Source: CAZAPG01 sp964486935
Lineage (GTDB): Bacteria; Chloroflexota; Anaerolineae; 4572-78; J111
Assembly (NCBI GenBank): GCA_964486935.1
Contig: CAZAPG010000004.1
Location: forward strand, 124,001 to 188,000
Reading direction: 5' to 3'
DNA length: 64,000 nucleotides
Shown here piece after piece: positions 25,351-34,033 of the stretch. How positions within the stretch are numbered: position 1 is the first letter of the stretch; every line of letters starts with the position of its first letter. A model generated the notes under the pieces. It was not told the origin of the DNA. It made no database searches and worked only from the letters and a program-made list of their open reading frames with translations. Made by a program: the position numbers and the translations under genes.

Positions 25351-26613
25351 ATGACCACCGAACGCATTTTGGCAAAATACCTTATTGAAACGGCCCACCC
25401 CCTGGAAAAGGCTGTCGCGGCGATGGCCGGCGAACAATCTTCGGGCACGTTTGTTGCCCTGCCCGGCGAAACCGCTGCCTTGCAAGAACAACATGCCGCC
25501 AGAGTAGAATATATTACCGAACTTGAGTCCGTCAATACTCCCAGCCTTCCCGGCTCGCACCCCCCTAAATCTGGCAACAATGGGCCGGTTACATACCGGC
25601 GAGGCGAGGTTGCGTTATCCTTTCCCCTTGATAACATAGGGATATCTCTGCCCAATTTGGTAACGGCCGTTGCCGGCAATCTGTTTGAGTTAGGCCAGTT
25701 TTCCGGCCTGCGGCTCATAGACGTGCAAATTCCCAACGCCTTTGCCGGCGTGTACCCCGGCCCTCAATTTGGCGTGACCGGCACGCGCGAACTGGCCGGC
25801 GTTTTTGAGCGCCCCCTGATTGGAACCATCATCAAACCCAGCGTGGGCCTCTCGCCCGAAGAAACGGCGGCGCTGGTTGGCGCCCTCATTGAAGCCGGCC
25901 TGGATTTTATCAAAGATGACGAGTTGATTGCCAGCCCGCCCTATTCAACCATTGAAAAGCGGGCGGCCGCGGTGATGCGGGTCATCAACGATTACGCCGA
26001 TAAAACCGGTAAAAAAGTAATGTACGCCTTCAACATCACCGGTGAAATCGACCAGATGTTACGCCACCACGATACCGTGCTGCAAGCCGGTGGAACCTGC
26101 ATTATGGTCAGTATCAACAGCGTGGGCCTGGCCGGGGTAAGTTACCTGCGCCGCCACAGCCAGTTGCCCATCCACGCGCACCGCAACGGTTGGGGCGCGT
26201 TGAGCCGCAGCCCCCTGCTGGGGATGTCGTACATTGCCTACCAGAAATTCTGGCGGCTGGCCGGGGCCGACCACATGCACGTCAACGGCTTACGTAACAA
26301 ATTTTGCGAATCCGACGAGTCGGTCATTGCCTCGGCGCGAGAATGTTTGACTCCCATGCTGGGCGGCTATACAGTGATGCCGGTTTTTTCATCGGGGCAG
26401 TGGGCCGGGCAGGTTCCAGATACGTACAGGGCGCTGGGTAGTATAGATTTGATGTTTCTGGCCGGCGGGGGCATCATGGCCCACCCCGGCGGGCCGGCGG
26501 CGGGCGTGGCCAGTTTGCGGCAAGCCTGGGACGCCGCTCTAAACGGCGGCACTTTAGAAGAATACGCCACAAAATATGTTGAACTGCGGCAGGCGCTAGA
26601 GTATTTTGGGTAG
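25351..26613 (+). CDS. RuBisCO-like protein, probable 3-oxo-isoapionate-4-phosphate decarboxylase or transcarboxylase/hydrolase
   Basis: 420 residues from the ATG at 25351 (CAGGAAA upstream). The RuBisCO large-subunit fold is clear: IGTIIKPSVGLSPEE (about 157), the carbamylated-lysine/metal motif K188-D-D-E191, HAHRNGWGA (about 276), ADHMHVNG, MPVFSSGQW and a final phosphate site FLAGGGIMAHPGG. The loop-6 region reads NGLRNKF instead of the GKLEG of true RuBisCO, so CO2 fixation is unlikely. Two RuBisCO-like proteins are known in D-apionate catabolism, working after an ApnO-type isomerase and a DUF1537 kinase; both partners are the next two genes. Which of the two known reactions it performs cannot be told. 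Confidence 0.85.
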   Translation: MTTERILAKYLIETAHPLEKAVAAMAGEQSSGTFVALPGETAALQEQHAARVEYITELESVNTPSLPGSHPPKSGNNGPVTYRRGEVALSFPLDNIGISLPNLVTAVAGNLFELGQFSGLRLIDVQIPNAFAGVYPGPQFGVTGTRELAGVFERPLIGTIIKPSVGLSPEETAALVGALIEAGLDFIKDDELIASPPYSTIEKRAAAVMRVINDYADKTGKKVMYAFNITGEIDQMLRHHDTVLQAGGTCIMVSINSVGLAGVSYLRRHSQLPIHAHRNGWGALSRSPLLGMSYIAYQKFWRLAGADHMHVNGLRNKFCESDESVIASARECLTPMLGGYTVMPVFSSGQWAGQVPDTYRALGSIDLMFLAGGGIMAHPGGPAAGVASLRQAWDAALNGGTLEEYATKYVELRQALEYFG

Positions 26614-26656
26614 TAATCAATTTCTGCTTTGACAAACCACAGGTGATGTAGGTACT

Positions 26657-28045
26657 GTGAGCAACACTCCCTTACCCCTTAACGATAACCGGTTACTCCT
26701 GACCTTTTACGGCGATGATTTTACCGGCTCCACCGACTCGCTGGAGGCGCTGGCTAAAGGCGGGCTGCGGGCGGCCCTGTTTCTGGAGCCGCCAAAACCG
26801 GAGCAGTTACAGGGCCGTTTTGCCAATTTGCAGGCGGTGGGCGTCGCCGGTATCAGCCGCTCGTTAACGCCGGCTCAAATGGAGGCAGAAGTACGCCCCA
26901 GGTTGGCGCAACTCAAACGGTTGGGCGCGCCGCTATGCCATTATAAAACCTGTTCCACTTTCGACTCCTCACCCCAAATTGGCAGCATTGGCCGGGCCAT
27001 TGATATTGGCGCTGAAGTTTATGAGTCAACCTTTGTGCCAATGATTATCGGCGCGCCGGCGCTAAAGCGATATATGGTGTTTGGCAACCTGTTTGCCACT
27101 GTTGACGGCCAAACCTACCGGCTCGACCGGCACCCCACCATGAGCCAGCACCCCATCACCCCCATGGATGAGGGCGACCTGCGGCTCCATCTGGCTAAAC
27201 AAACCCACAAATCAATCGCCTTGATGGATGTGCTCCATTTGGCTGGCAGCCAGGCTGAAGTTGACCGGCGCTTTCAAACCCTGCTTCAACAGCAGCCCGA
27301 CATTCTCTTTTTTGACATTCTGGATGACACCCATCTGGCTACAGCGGGGCGGTTAATTTGGGAGAATAAGGGCGACAGGCCGCTTTTTGTGGTTGGCTCG
27401 TCGGGCGTGGAATACGCGCTGGTTGCCCACTGGCAGCGGGTCAACTTGATTGAAGCGCCCGGCCAATTCAGTTGGCCCGGCGCAGTGGAACAGATAGCGG
27501 TGGTGTCGGGCAGCGCCTCCCCTTCCACGGCTGGCCAGATTAGCTGGGCTTTGGATAACGGCTTTGTCGGAATTAGAGCGGACGCAAAAAGTTTGATTGA
27601 CCCCTCGCTGGCTGCGGCCGAAGGCGCAGCGATAACGCAGCAGGCATTAATGGCGTTGGGGCAGGGCCGCAGTGTGGTGGTGTACGCGGCTCGTGGCTCC
27701 GACGACCCGGCTATCAAAGCTGCAACCTACCGGTTGAAGGAATTAGGACTTGACCCGGCCGGGGCCGGGCGATGGCTGGGCGAGCAGTTGGGCGCAATAT
27801 TACGCACCCTGGTGGAAAGAACCGGCCTGCGCCGCGTCTGCGTGGCCGGGGGCGATACCTCCAGTTACGCGGCCCGGCAACTGGGCATCTATGCGCTTGA
27901 GGTGCTCACCCCCACCGCGCCCGGTTCGCCGTTGTGCCGCGCCAGCGCCCACCAGGCCCGGTTTGACGGGCTTGAGATTGTTCTGAAGGGCGGGCAGGTG
28001 GGGCCGCCAAGCTATTTTGGGCAAATATTACAGGGCCAGCTTTAG
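26657..28045 (+). CDS. oiaK: DUF1537 four-carbon-acid-sugar kinase family, probable 3-oxo-isoapionate kinase
   Basis: 462 residues, GTG start at 26657 with AGGTGA ten bases upstream. The N-terminal domain begins YGDDFTGSTDSLEAL, the substrate-binding DDxTG motif of the family; the C-terminal nucleotide domain holds VVSGSASPSTAGQISWA and the ATP motif VAGGDTSSYAARQLG. Family members phosphorylate acid sugars; OiaK makes 3-oxo-isoapionate-4-phosphate, the substrate of the RuBisCO-like protein encoded just upstream. Assignment to OiaK rather than OtnK, LtnK or DtnK relies on the neighbours. Confidence 0.8.
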   Translation: MSNTPLPLNDNRLLLTFYGDDFTGSTDSLEALAKGGLRAALFLEPPKPEQLQGRFANLQAVGVAGISRSLTPAQMEAEVRPRLAQLKRLGAPLCHYKTCSTFDSSPQIGSIGRAIDIGAEVYESTFVPMIIGAPALKRYMVFGNLFATVDGQTYRLDRHPTMSQHPITPMDEGDLRLHLAKQTHKSIALMDVLHLAGSQAEVDRRFQTLLQQQPDILFFDILDDTHLATAGRLIWENKGDRPLFVVGSSGVEYALVAHWQRVNLIEAPGQFSWPGAVEQIAVVSGSASPSTAGQISWALDNGFVGIRADAKSLIDPSLAAAEGAAITQQALMALGQGRSVVVYAARGSDDPAIKAATYRLKELGLDPAGAGRWLGEQLGAILRTLVERTGLRRVCVAGGDTSSYAARQLGIYALEVLTPTAPGSPLCRASAHQARFDGLEIVLKGGQVGPPSYFGQILQGQL

Positions 28046-28070
28046 CAAAACAAATTTAAGGAGAAGCAGG

Positions 28071-28916
28071 ATGACAACCATTGCCTTAATGGGGGCCGGC
28101 GGAAAAGTTGGCCTGCGTATTGCCAAAAATATGAAGGAGCAGCCCAACTACCAGATGCTTTACGTGGAAATCAGCGAGCCGGGAATAGCAAGCCTGGCCG
28201 GGCTGGGGCTATCAACAACTCCCCAGGCCGAGGCCCTGGCTCGGGCTGACGCTGTGGTTTTGGCCGTACCGGACGCGCTCATTGGAAAGATTTGTGGGGA
28301 AATTGTGCCTGCTCTCAACAGCGGCGCGATGGTGATAGGGTTGGACCCGGCGGCGGCCTATGCCGGCGTGTTACCCAAACGAGAAGACATTACCTATTTT
28401 GTGACTCATCCCTGCCATCCGCCTTTGTTTGGCAACGAAACCGACCCGGAGGCCCGGCGCGATTGGTTTGGCGGCGACAAAGCCGGGCAGAGTATTGTTT
28501 GCGCGCTGCACCAGGGGCCGGAAAAGGATTATGTCAAAGGCAAGGCGATTGCCAGGGCCATGTTCGCGCCCATTTTACGGGTGCACCGGATAACCACCGA
28601 ACAAATGGCCATTTTGGAGCCGGGGTTGGTGGAAACATTGGCCGCAACCTGTTTAACTGTTATTCGCGAGGGGCTGGATGAAGCTATCCGTATGGGCGTG
28701 CCTGACGAGGCCGCCCGCGATTTTTTGTTTGGGCATTTGCGCATTGAACTGGCCGTGTTGTTTGACCAGGCCGGCTTTCCGTTTTCCGATGGAGCCATTC
28801 TGGCGATTAATCAGGCCAAGAAAAAAATTTTTCAACCAGATTGGAGAGATATTTTTTCTATTGAGAATATTCAAAAAAGCGTGCGGGAAATCACTCGCGC
28901 CGGCAACGAACTTTAG
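28071..28916 (+). CDS. apnO: Probable D-apionate oxidoisomerase
   Basis: 281 residues from the ATG at 28071 (AAGGAG upstream). A Rossmann motif opens the protein (MGAGGKVGLRIAKNM), followed by ADAVVLAVPD, THPCHPPLFGNE and a helical C-terminal half with EPGLVETLAATCL. This is the ketol-acid-reductoisomerase-like plan of ApnO, which oxidises D-apionate and moves a hydroxymethyl group to give 3-oxo-isoapionate. It closes the kinase/RuBisCO-like/oxidoisomerase set. Its last 26 bases overlap the convergent deacetylase gene. Confidence in the family is high; substrate is inferred. Confidence 0.8.
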   Translation: MTTIALMGAGGKVGLRIAKNMKEQPNYQMLYVEISEPGIASLAGLGLSTTPQAEALARADAVVLAVPDALIGKICGEIVPALNSGAMVIGLDPAAAYAGVLPKREDITYFVTHPCHPPLFGNETDPEARRDWFGGDKAGQSIVCALHQGPEKDYVKGKAIARAMFAPILRVHRITTEQMAILEPGLVETLAATCLTVIREGLDEAIRMGVPDEAARDFLFGHLRIELAVLFDQAGFPFSDGAILAINQAKKKIFQPDWRDIFSIENIQKSVREITRAGNEL

Positions 28917-30030
28917 AAGCAGGGTCGGCGCGGGCGCGCCACCAGCGCGCCACCTCACGCGGAAGCGCAGCCCAAAAGCCCTCTTTTTCTTTGGCTGCCT
29001 GTAAAAAGTTGGCGTAGAGCCGCCAGACGGTTTTGTTCCGCAAGTAATCGGGGTGTGTATTAATCAGCGCCATGCCGTAATATTGCTCAATAAAGTTTAA
29101 TTTTTGTAACCAGATTTGGGGTGATTTCTGCCCCAGTATTTTTACCAGGGTGCAATCTTGCACCAGCGTGTAGGGCAATTCCACAAATTTTCCAATGAAA
29201 TAAGGCCAGATACTCATTGAACCGCCGGGGGTCGGCTCATAAGGGTCAGTATCAAAAAAGGAAAGGTCGTACTCTATATTTAGCGCCTGCATCCACTCCG
29301 GCTGGCGGTGGGTGTAAGGTGAACGAAATCCTACGGCGTCAAACTCTTTCAGGTAGTAATTAATTCGCCGGGCGCGTTTTACAAATTCACTGTGCGAGCT
29401 GAATAGTTTGCCATCGTGGGTTAAGCCGTGAATGCCAATTTCAAAACCTCGCGCTCGCAGGTCATCAAGCAGGCGATAGTCAATTGGATAGCGTTCCGGC
29501 ACAAAATTAAATGACGAGCGAAAGCCAAAGCTCTCATCGAGGTCGGCCACGGCGGAGACAAAATCCAGCCCTTTTTTGGTTTCTATATCGTGAGTGAGCA
29601 CAAAGGCGCAGCGATACCCCTGCGGCCAAAGATGGTGGACCGGCAACGTTTGCTCTCCGGCGGCCAGGAGTACCTGGCGCATCACTTCCCACTGAAAGCG
29701 GACGTACCGGTCTTCTATTGGCCACCTCAATTGAAGTTCTGTTTGGGGGCGAAGCCGATAAATTTTACGCAGCAAACAGGTGAATGGGTGGGGCAGAAGC
29801 GGCTTGAGCGCGTAATATAAACGCTTGGCCCGGCTGAGTTGCCAGTGACAAGGGCCAAATTGAGCTTCGCCCAAAACCAGGGCCAGCAGCGTGCCGGTAT
29901 CCTCCGGTTGGCTCGACAATTCCAGCAGCGGTATTGCCTGTTTGATGGCGGCCTCCCATACAGTCTCCGGGGTATTGAGCTGGCACTGCCAGAATTGCGC
30001 CGGCGTGTTGGCGCTCCACAAATTTTTCAT
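28891..30030 (-). CDS. Polysaccharide deacetylase-like (NodB-fold) protein
   Basis: 379 residues. The ATG at 30028-30030 shares a base with the stop of the FemAB-like gene (TAATG), favouring this start over two upstream candidates. The NodB-type motifs are CAFVLTHDIE (metal Asp) and FEIGIHGLTHDG (metal His), with RSPYTHR before the end. The first 130 residues are helical and unlike canonical deacetylases. Likely trims acetyl groups from the exopolysaccharide made by this cluster; no signal peptide, so the site of action is unclear. Last gene of the cluster, convergent with apnO. Confidence 0.78.
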   Translation of the reverse strand: MKNLWSANTPAQFWQCQLNTPETVWEAAIKQAIPLLELSSQPEDTGTLLALVLGEAQFGPCHWQLSRAKRLYYALKPLLPHPFTCLLRKIYRLRPQTELQLRWPIEDRYVRFQWEVMRQVLLAAGEQTLPVHHLWPQGYRCAFVLTHDIETKKGLDFVSAVADLDESFGFRSSFNFVPERYPIDYRLLDDLRARGFEIGIHGLTHDGKLFSSHSEFVKRARRINYYLKEFDAVGFRSPYTHRQPEWMQALNIEYDLSFFDTDPYEPTPGGSMSIWPYFIGKFVELPYTLVQDCTLVKILGQKSPQIWLQKLNFIEQYYGMALINTHPDYLRNKTVWRLYANFLQAAKEKEGFWAALPREVARWWRARADPASKVRCRRE

Positions 30031-31079
30031 TAGCCAAAATGTCTGTAGAGTAATTCTCCTGTGGCCCGGCATACCCAGGCAGGAGAGTTTTTGATAATGG
30101 TTTGGATTATCGGCGTCAATTTGCTGTGGCCGGATGCCGGCGGCGTGGTAGAGATAAGGCAATAGGTGAGCGGTATTTCATCGGCGCCCCAGCCTCTTTT
30201 GAATTGTTGCAGCCCCTCATTTGCCGGGTCGGTTCGGCCAAAATCAAACAAACTATAGCCGTTGCGGCAGCCCCATTGAATGGCAGTCCAGGTGAGCAGG
30301 TTGTTGGGCCGCAAATTTTGGCTAACCTCGGTTGAGGCCGCATATTTGTAGGTTAATGTTTGTCCATAATGCAAAAACAGACCCGCCGCCAAATACTCAT
30401 CATCTTTACAGGCAAACAGCACAAAACCTAATCCCTGGTCAATTATTTTACGCCACAAGAGTTCAAAAAATGCGTACGGCTGCACCGGGACTCCCTTGCG
30501 CTGCCGGGTACTGAGCTGAAGCCGGTAGAAGTCCTGTAGAGCCTGTGGCCGATTCCCCCACTCAATCCGCACGCCTCTTTTCTCGGCAGTCTGGATGTTT
30601 TGTCGATTGGTGCGGCGAAAGCGTTGGGCCACGGTCTGCGCGTCTGCCAAAAGTTTGACGGTGTGCAAAACATAGGCGGCAGATGCGTGGATTGCCGGAT
30701 TAGGCGGCAAATTCCAGCGCGCCTCTATTTTGGGGGCGTTCCGGTTTTGAATTAACTGCCCAACCAATTGTTGAAGAGCCTGGGGGGTGCGGCACAGGGG
30801 GGCGCAATAATCGGTAAAGGGCAGCGACACCCACCGCCGGCCCGTCAGCAGGCTGTGAATTTCCATGACGGGCAGGCCGGCATTGATAGCGCCGCTATTA
30901 TCACCAACGGCAGCAATAAACGGCTGATAACCGTAACACTCGGCCAAAAGGTTTATCCAGGCCGGATGATGAAAAATGTTTGCCTGCGGATGGTCAACAA
31001 TAAAGTTCAACCAGCGCTCGTCGGATGGGTCCAAACGCAAGAATTTTGACTGAATATCAACATCAGTTGTGATATGCAT
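30030..31079 (-). CDS. FemAB/GNAT-type acyl or aminoacyl transferase
   Basis: 349 residues from the ATG at 31079 (GGGAGG upstream). FemAB-like signatures: HHPAWINLLAECYGYQPF near the start, RFRRTNRQNIQTAEKRGVRI, DFYRLQLSTRQRKGVPVQP, and the C-terminal GNAT half with YKYAASTEVSQNLRPNN, LFDFGRTDPANEGLQQFK. Related proteins in exosortase-linked polysaccharide clusters are thought to modify glycan or peptide amines. Donor and acceptor unknown. Confidence 0.82.
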   Translation of the reverse strand: MHITTDVDIQSKFLRLDPSDERWLNFIVDHPQANIFHHPAWINLLAECYGYQPFIAAVGDNSGAINAGLPVMEIHSLLTGRRWVSLPFTDYCAPLCRTPQALQQLVGQLIQNRNAPKIEARWNLPPNPAIHASAAYVLHTVKLLADAQTVAQRFRRTNRQNIQTAEKRGVRIEWGNRPQALQDFYRLQLSTRQRKGVPVQPYAFFELLWRKIIDQGLGFVLFACKDDEYLAAGLFLHYGQTLTYKYAASTEVSQNLRPNNLLTWTAIQWGCRNGYSLFDFGRTDPANEGLQQFKRGWGADEIPLTYCLISTTPPASGHSKLTPIIQTIIKNSPAWVCRATGELLYRHFG

Positions 31080-31129
31080 CTTTAGCCTCCCAACCGGGTT
31101 GAAAGCCCGAAGGCTCACCGGGCTAATCA

Positions 31130-32026
31130 TCAAATCAGGGCCGTGCTAAAATATCTTTCTGCCCGGTCGGGCAGTACGGTAACAACTCTGTTTTGCCCGT
31201 TATCCATATGAAGCGCCGCAAAAACGTTGGCTCCCGAAGAAGTTCCAACAAGCAGACCCTCCTGGTGAGAGAGTTTGCGGGTGGTATTGATAGCTTCATC
31301 ATCGGAAACGGTAAAGACCATATCAACCAGGTTCACATCCAGCACATCCGGCACAAAGCCATCGCCAATACCCTGAATTTGGTGAAGCCCCGGTTCTCTT
31401 CCCAACAGCGAGGCGCAGTTTTTGGGTTCCACGGCCACAATTTTGATATCCGGTTTCTTCTCTTTTAGATATTTGCCAATGCCCTGGAGCGTGCCGCCGC
31501 TGCCCACACCGGCCACAAAGATATTTATGTCGCCTTTTAGCTCGTTCCAGATTTCAGGGCCGGTTTGCTCGTAGTGGAGTTTGGGATTGTTGGGGTTAGA
31601 AAACTGGTTGACTACAAAATATTTTTCCGGCTCTGTTTGGGTAATTTCCCGCATCTTTTCTAAACAGCCCAAAAGCCCGGCTTTGGCCGGGGTAAACACA
31701 ATTTCTCCGCCAAAAGCGTGGATAATCTTCTTGCGCTCCTCGCTCATATTTTCGGGCATGATGCAGATAACCTGAAACCCTTTTTGTACCCCTACCAGCG
31801 TCAGGCCAATGCCCGTATTGCCCGAGGTGGCCTCGATAATTGTCATACCGCTTTTGAGCGCGCCCTCTTTTTGGGCCGCTTCGATAATGTACTTGGCCAC
31901 TCTATCTTTAATGCTACCGCCGGGGTTCAGAAACTCGGCTTTGGCAAAAACATTGCCGGATGATAGTTTTTTCAGTTTAATCAGCGGGGTATTGCCCACC
32001 GCTTCCAGCACAGAGTCAATAAGCAT
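31130..32026 (-). CDS. cysK: Cysteine synthase (O-acetylserine sulfhydrylase)
   Basis: 298 residues. PLP lysine in PGGSIKDRVA (about 42), the substrate loop TSGNTGIGL, phosphate-binding GVGSGGTLQGIG and the Ser of VGTSSGANV are all in place, as in CysK/CysM. It makes cysteine from O-acetylserine and sulfide. Inside an exopolysaccharide cluster this is unexpected: the enzyme may serve housekeeping needs or supply an amino acid decoration. A 50-bp gap precedes the FemAB-like gene. Confidence 0.92.
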   Translation of the reverse strand: MLIDSVLEAVGNTPLIKLKKLSSGNVFAKAEFLNPGGSIKDRVAKYIIEAAQKEGALKSGMTIIEATSGNTGIGLTLVGVQKGFQVICIMPENMSEERKKIIHAFGGEIVFTPAKAGLLGCLEKMREITQTEPEKYFVVNQFSNPNNPKLHYEQTGPEIWNELKGDINIFVAGVGSGGTLQGIGKYLKEKKPDIKIVAVEPKNCASLLGREPGLHQIQGIGDGFVPDVLDVNLVDMVFTVSDDEAINTTRKLSHQEGLLVGTSSGANVFAALHMDNGQNRVVTVLPDRAERYFSTALI

Positions 32027-32083
32027 AGGTAGTTCCTCAACTTTACTGCCAAAAAATTTTCAAATTAAAAAACGCGCAACCTT

Positions 32084-32617
32084 TTAACCAATTTTTTCCA
32101 GCCACTCCTCTCGCCAAAAGTAGAAACAGGCCCGGTCGCAGCGCCCGTACCCCTCAAGGCCGGGGCAAATAAGTCCCTCTAAAAGAACCAGCCCGTTGCA
32201 TTTTTTAACCCGATAGTCTCGTTCATCAAGAAACCTCTCTACCGGCTTCAAGACCCGCTGACATGTATGGCAATATTGAGCCATATCCGGCATAAAGGCG
32301 CACCCTTTTAATTCTCCCCAACGATTGAGGGTGGCTTCTATCTCTGCTCTGGAGCGAACCCGCACAAAATCTCCGGCGTTTAGTTTGGCGGTTGCCGTGT
32401 TGACTCCCGGCGCTGCATCTGCGATGGGTTTGGGGGTGATATCGTGAAAGCGGCTCATCAGCCGGTCAAATTGATTTTTGAGTTTTCGTTTGGTGGCCGG
32501 GCTTAGGCGTCTTTTGAAAAACAGCTTGACATGCCGGCGTAACGGCTGCGGCGCTACCGGGGCATTTCCCTGAGAAAGTTGCGGCCAGCAGCGCAACTGG
32601 CACTGATGATTGCTCAT
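32084..32617 (-). CDS. Unknown cysteine-rich protein
   Basis: 177 residues from the ATG at 32617 (AGGAGG upstream). The first 60 residues are basic; the last 75 contain a CHTC pair, then KKCNGL, LICPGLEGYGRCDRAC and an aromatic-rich end FYFWREEWL. Seven cysteines in this half suggest a zinc ribbon or Fe-S site. No family recognised. Lies between the secreted beta-helix protein and cysK, same strand. Confidence 0.65.
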   Translation of the reverse strand: MSNHQCQLRCWPQLSQGNAPVAPQPLRRHVKLFFKRRLSPATKRKLKNQFDRLMSRFHDITPKPIADAAPGVNTATAKLNAGDFVRVRSRAEIEATLNRWGELKGCAFMPDMAQYCHTCQRVLKPVERFLDERDYRVKKCNGLVLLEGLICPGLEGYGRCDRACFYFWREEWLEKIG

Positions 32618-32649
32618 AATTGACCTCCTGTGTTGATGTGTATTGCAAA

Positions 32650-34017
32650 TCATTTAATGATGACAGGTAAGAAGACGCGAATACTACCGGTAAATTCATA
32701 AGCGCCGATGTCATAGCCGGTTCCCTGCGGGCGCCAGTTTTCATCGAAGTCTTCGGTAACTAGAGAGCCAAGATTGTCGCCTGCATTAATACAGGGAGAG
32801 GGCCACCGAAGGTGGAAATCATCAGCGCCAACATTTAGAAACATTGGGTTGACATCCCATAAATCGTGAGGCCAGGAGTCTCCCAGGGGTGGTTGTCTAT
32901 CGCTGCGGTAAATGTTGTTGTAACCAATATCTGACCCCGGCAGAGATGCCGTATCTATCTCTAGATGTTTGCTGTAAATGTCATAAAATATGTTGTTTTT
33001 GATGATTGGATTTGGAGAGTCGGTTAACCCTACAGCCCGTTGATTGTGAGAAGCAAACGCTAAATCGCTGGTAAAGGTGTTATGAACAATGCTGATATTT
33101 TCACAATCGAACACGTTTAAATGTTGAAACGTCTGGATAATGTTGTTGCTAATCACCAAATCGCTTACCGGCCCGCCCAATTCCTCAATCATGAAGCCTT
33201 GCTGGTCAATATTCAGATTCTCACAGAGATTTTGCTCAATAACAATGTCATAAGCTGGCCCCCAGGTTTGAAAGCAATCTATGTGGGGGTCAATATTTTC
33301 CGGGTCGTCCATGCTGATATCGTGAATGTAATTGTTTTTGATGATATGCCCGGTTCCAAAGAAGCGTATGCCGTCGGCGTCAACCGAATCAGGCGGGTCT
33401 GCCCAATTGGGATGATATTGGATCGTCCGCCATATCTCATTACCCTCTACAAGATGGTTTCTGCCGGCTATCTCTATCCCTGCCAGCGCATTCCGGTACA
33501 AGCGATTATTTCTAACCACACAATCACTCGTTGAAGCGGCGTCTGCCGGATCGGCATAAATCCTTATTCCACCTCGTGTTGCAAAGTGAATGTAGTTATC
33601 TTCAATAACGCCATGACTGCCCTCAAGGAAAATGCCGACCCCATCCTCCCAATCATCGGGCGTGTTTGTGATATCAAATCCGTTTACGATAATGTAATCT
33701 GCCTCTATGGTGAACCCCTTCATTGTAACTACGCCTTCAGTCTGGTATGTAATTGGTGTCTCAGAAGCGCCGGACCTCGTAATCCAAACTCTTTCGGCGT
33801 AATTGCCGGCGAGCACGGTGACGGTATCGCCGGCAACCATTGTATTGGCCGCTTTTTGTATTGTGCGCCAGGCCAGAGTGGGAGAGGTGCCGGGGTTTGA
33901 GTCAGAGCCATTGGTAATATCAACGTAGTAGCCGGTTGCGGTAGCGGCAATGGGCGCCGATATACAATAATTGATTTGATTGGAGATAATCAGGGCAGTA
34001 ATCAAAAATCTCCACAT
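32650..34017 (-). CDS. Secreted right-handed beta-helix protein
   Basis: 455 residues with a cleavable signal (hydrophobic 4-25). DGSDSNPGT-type opening (NGSDSNPGTSPTLAWRTIQKA) is that of DUF1565/PbH1 proteins; repeating strands such as HGVIEDNYIHFATRGGIRIY, DCVVRNNRLYRNALAGIEI and GHIIKNNYIHDIS make the coils. Such proteins bind, cleave or epimerise polysaccharides. The end DIGAYEFTGSIRVFLPVIIK is a Chloroflexota-style C-terminal tail. Probably acts on the cluster's own polysaccharide outside the cell; no catalytic residue can be named. Confidence 0.82.
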   Translation of the reverse strand: MWRFLITALIISNQINYCISAPIAATATGYYVDITNGSDSNPGTSPTLAWRTIQKAANTMVAGDTVTVLAGNYAERVWITRSGASETPITYQTEGVVTMKGFTIEADYIIVNGFDITNTPDDWEDGVGIFLEGSHGVIEDNYIHFATRGGIRIYADPADAASTSDCVVRNNRLYRNALAGIEIAGRNHLVEGNEIWRTIQYHPNWADPPDSVDADGIRFFGTGHIIKNNYIHDISMDDPENIDPHIDCFQTWGPAYDIVIEQNLCENLNIDQQGFMIEELGGPVSDLVISNNIIQTFQHLNVFDCENISIVHNTFTSDLAFASHNQRAVGLTDSPNPIIKNNIFYDIYSKHLEIDTASLPGSDIGYNNIYRSDRQPPLGDSWPHDLWDVNPMFLNVGADDFHLRWPSPCINAGDNLGSLVTEDFDENWRPQGTGYDIGAYEFTGSIRVFLPVIIK

Positions 34018-34033
34018 GGCTTTTTGCCTTTGC

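Noticed and set aside
25351..26613. Possible true RuBisCO large subunit and CO2 fixation
   Set aside because: The loop-6 motif GKLEG is replaced by NGLRNKF, the length is short, and no phosphoribulokinase is nearby; the neighbours fit a RuBisCO-like protein of acid-sugar breakdown.
32650..34017. Beta-helix protein as a phage tail spike
   Set aside because: It has a signal peptide, a Chloroflexota-type C-terminal tail and lies in a polysaccharide cluster with no phage genes.
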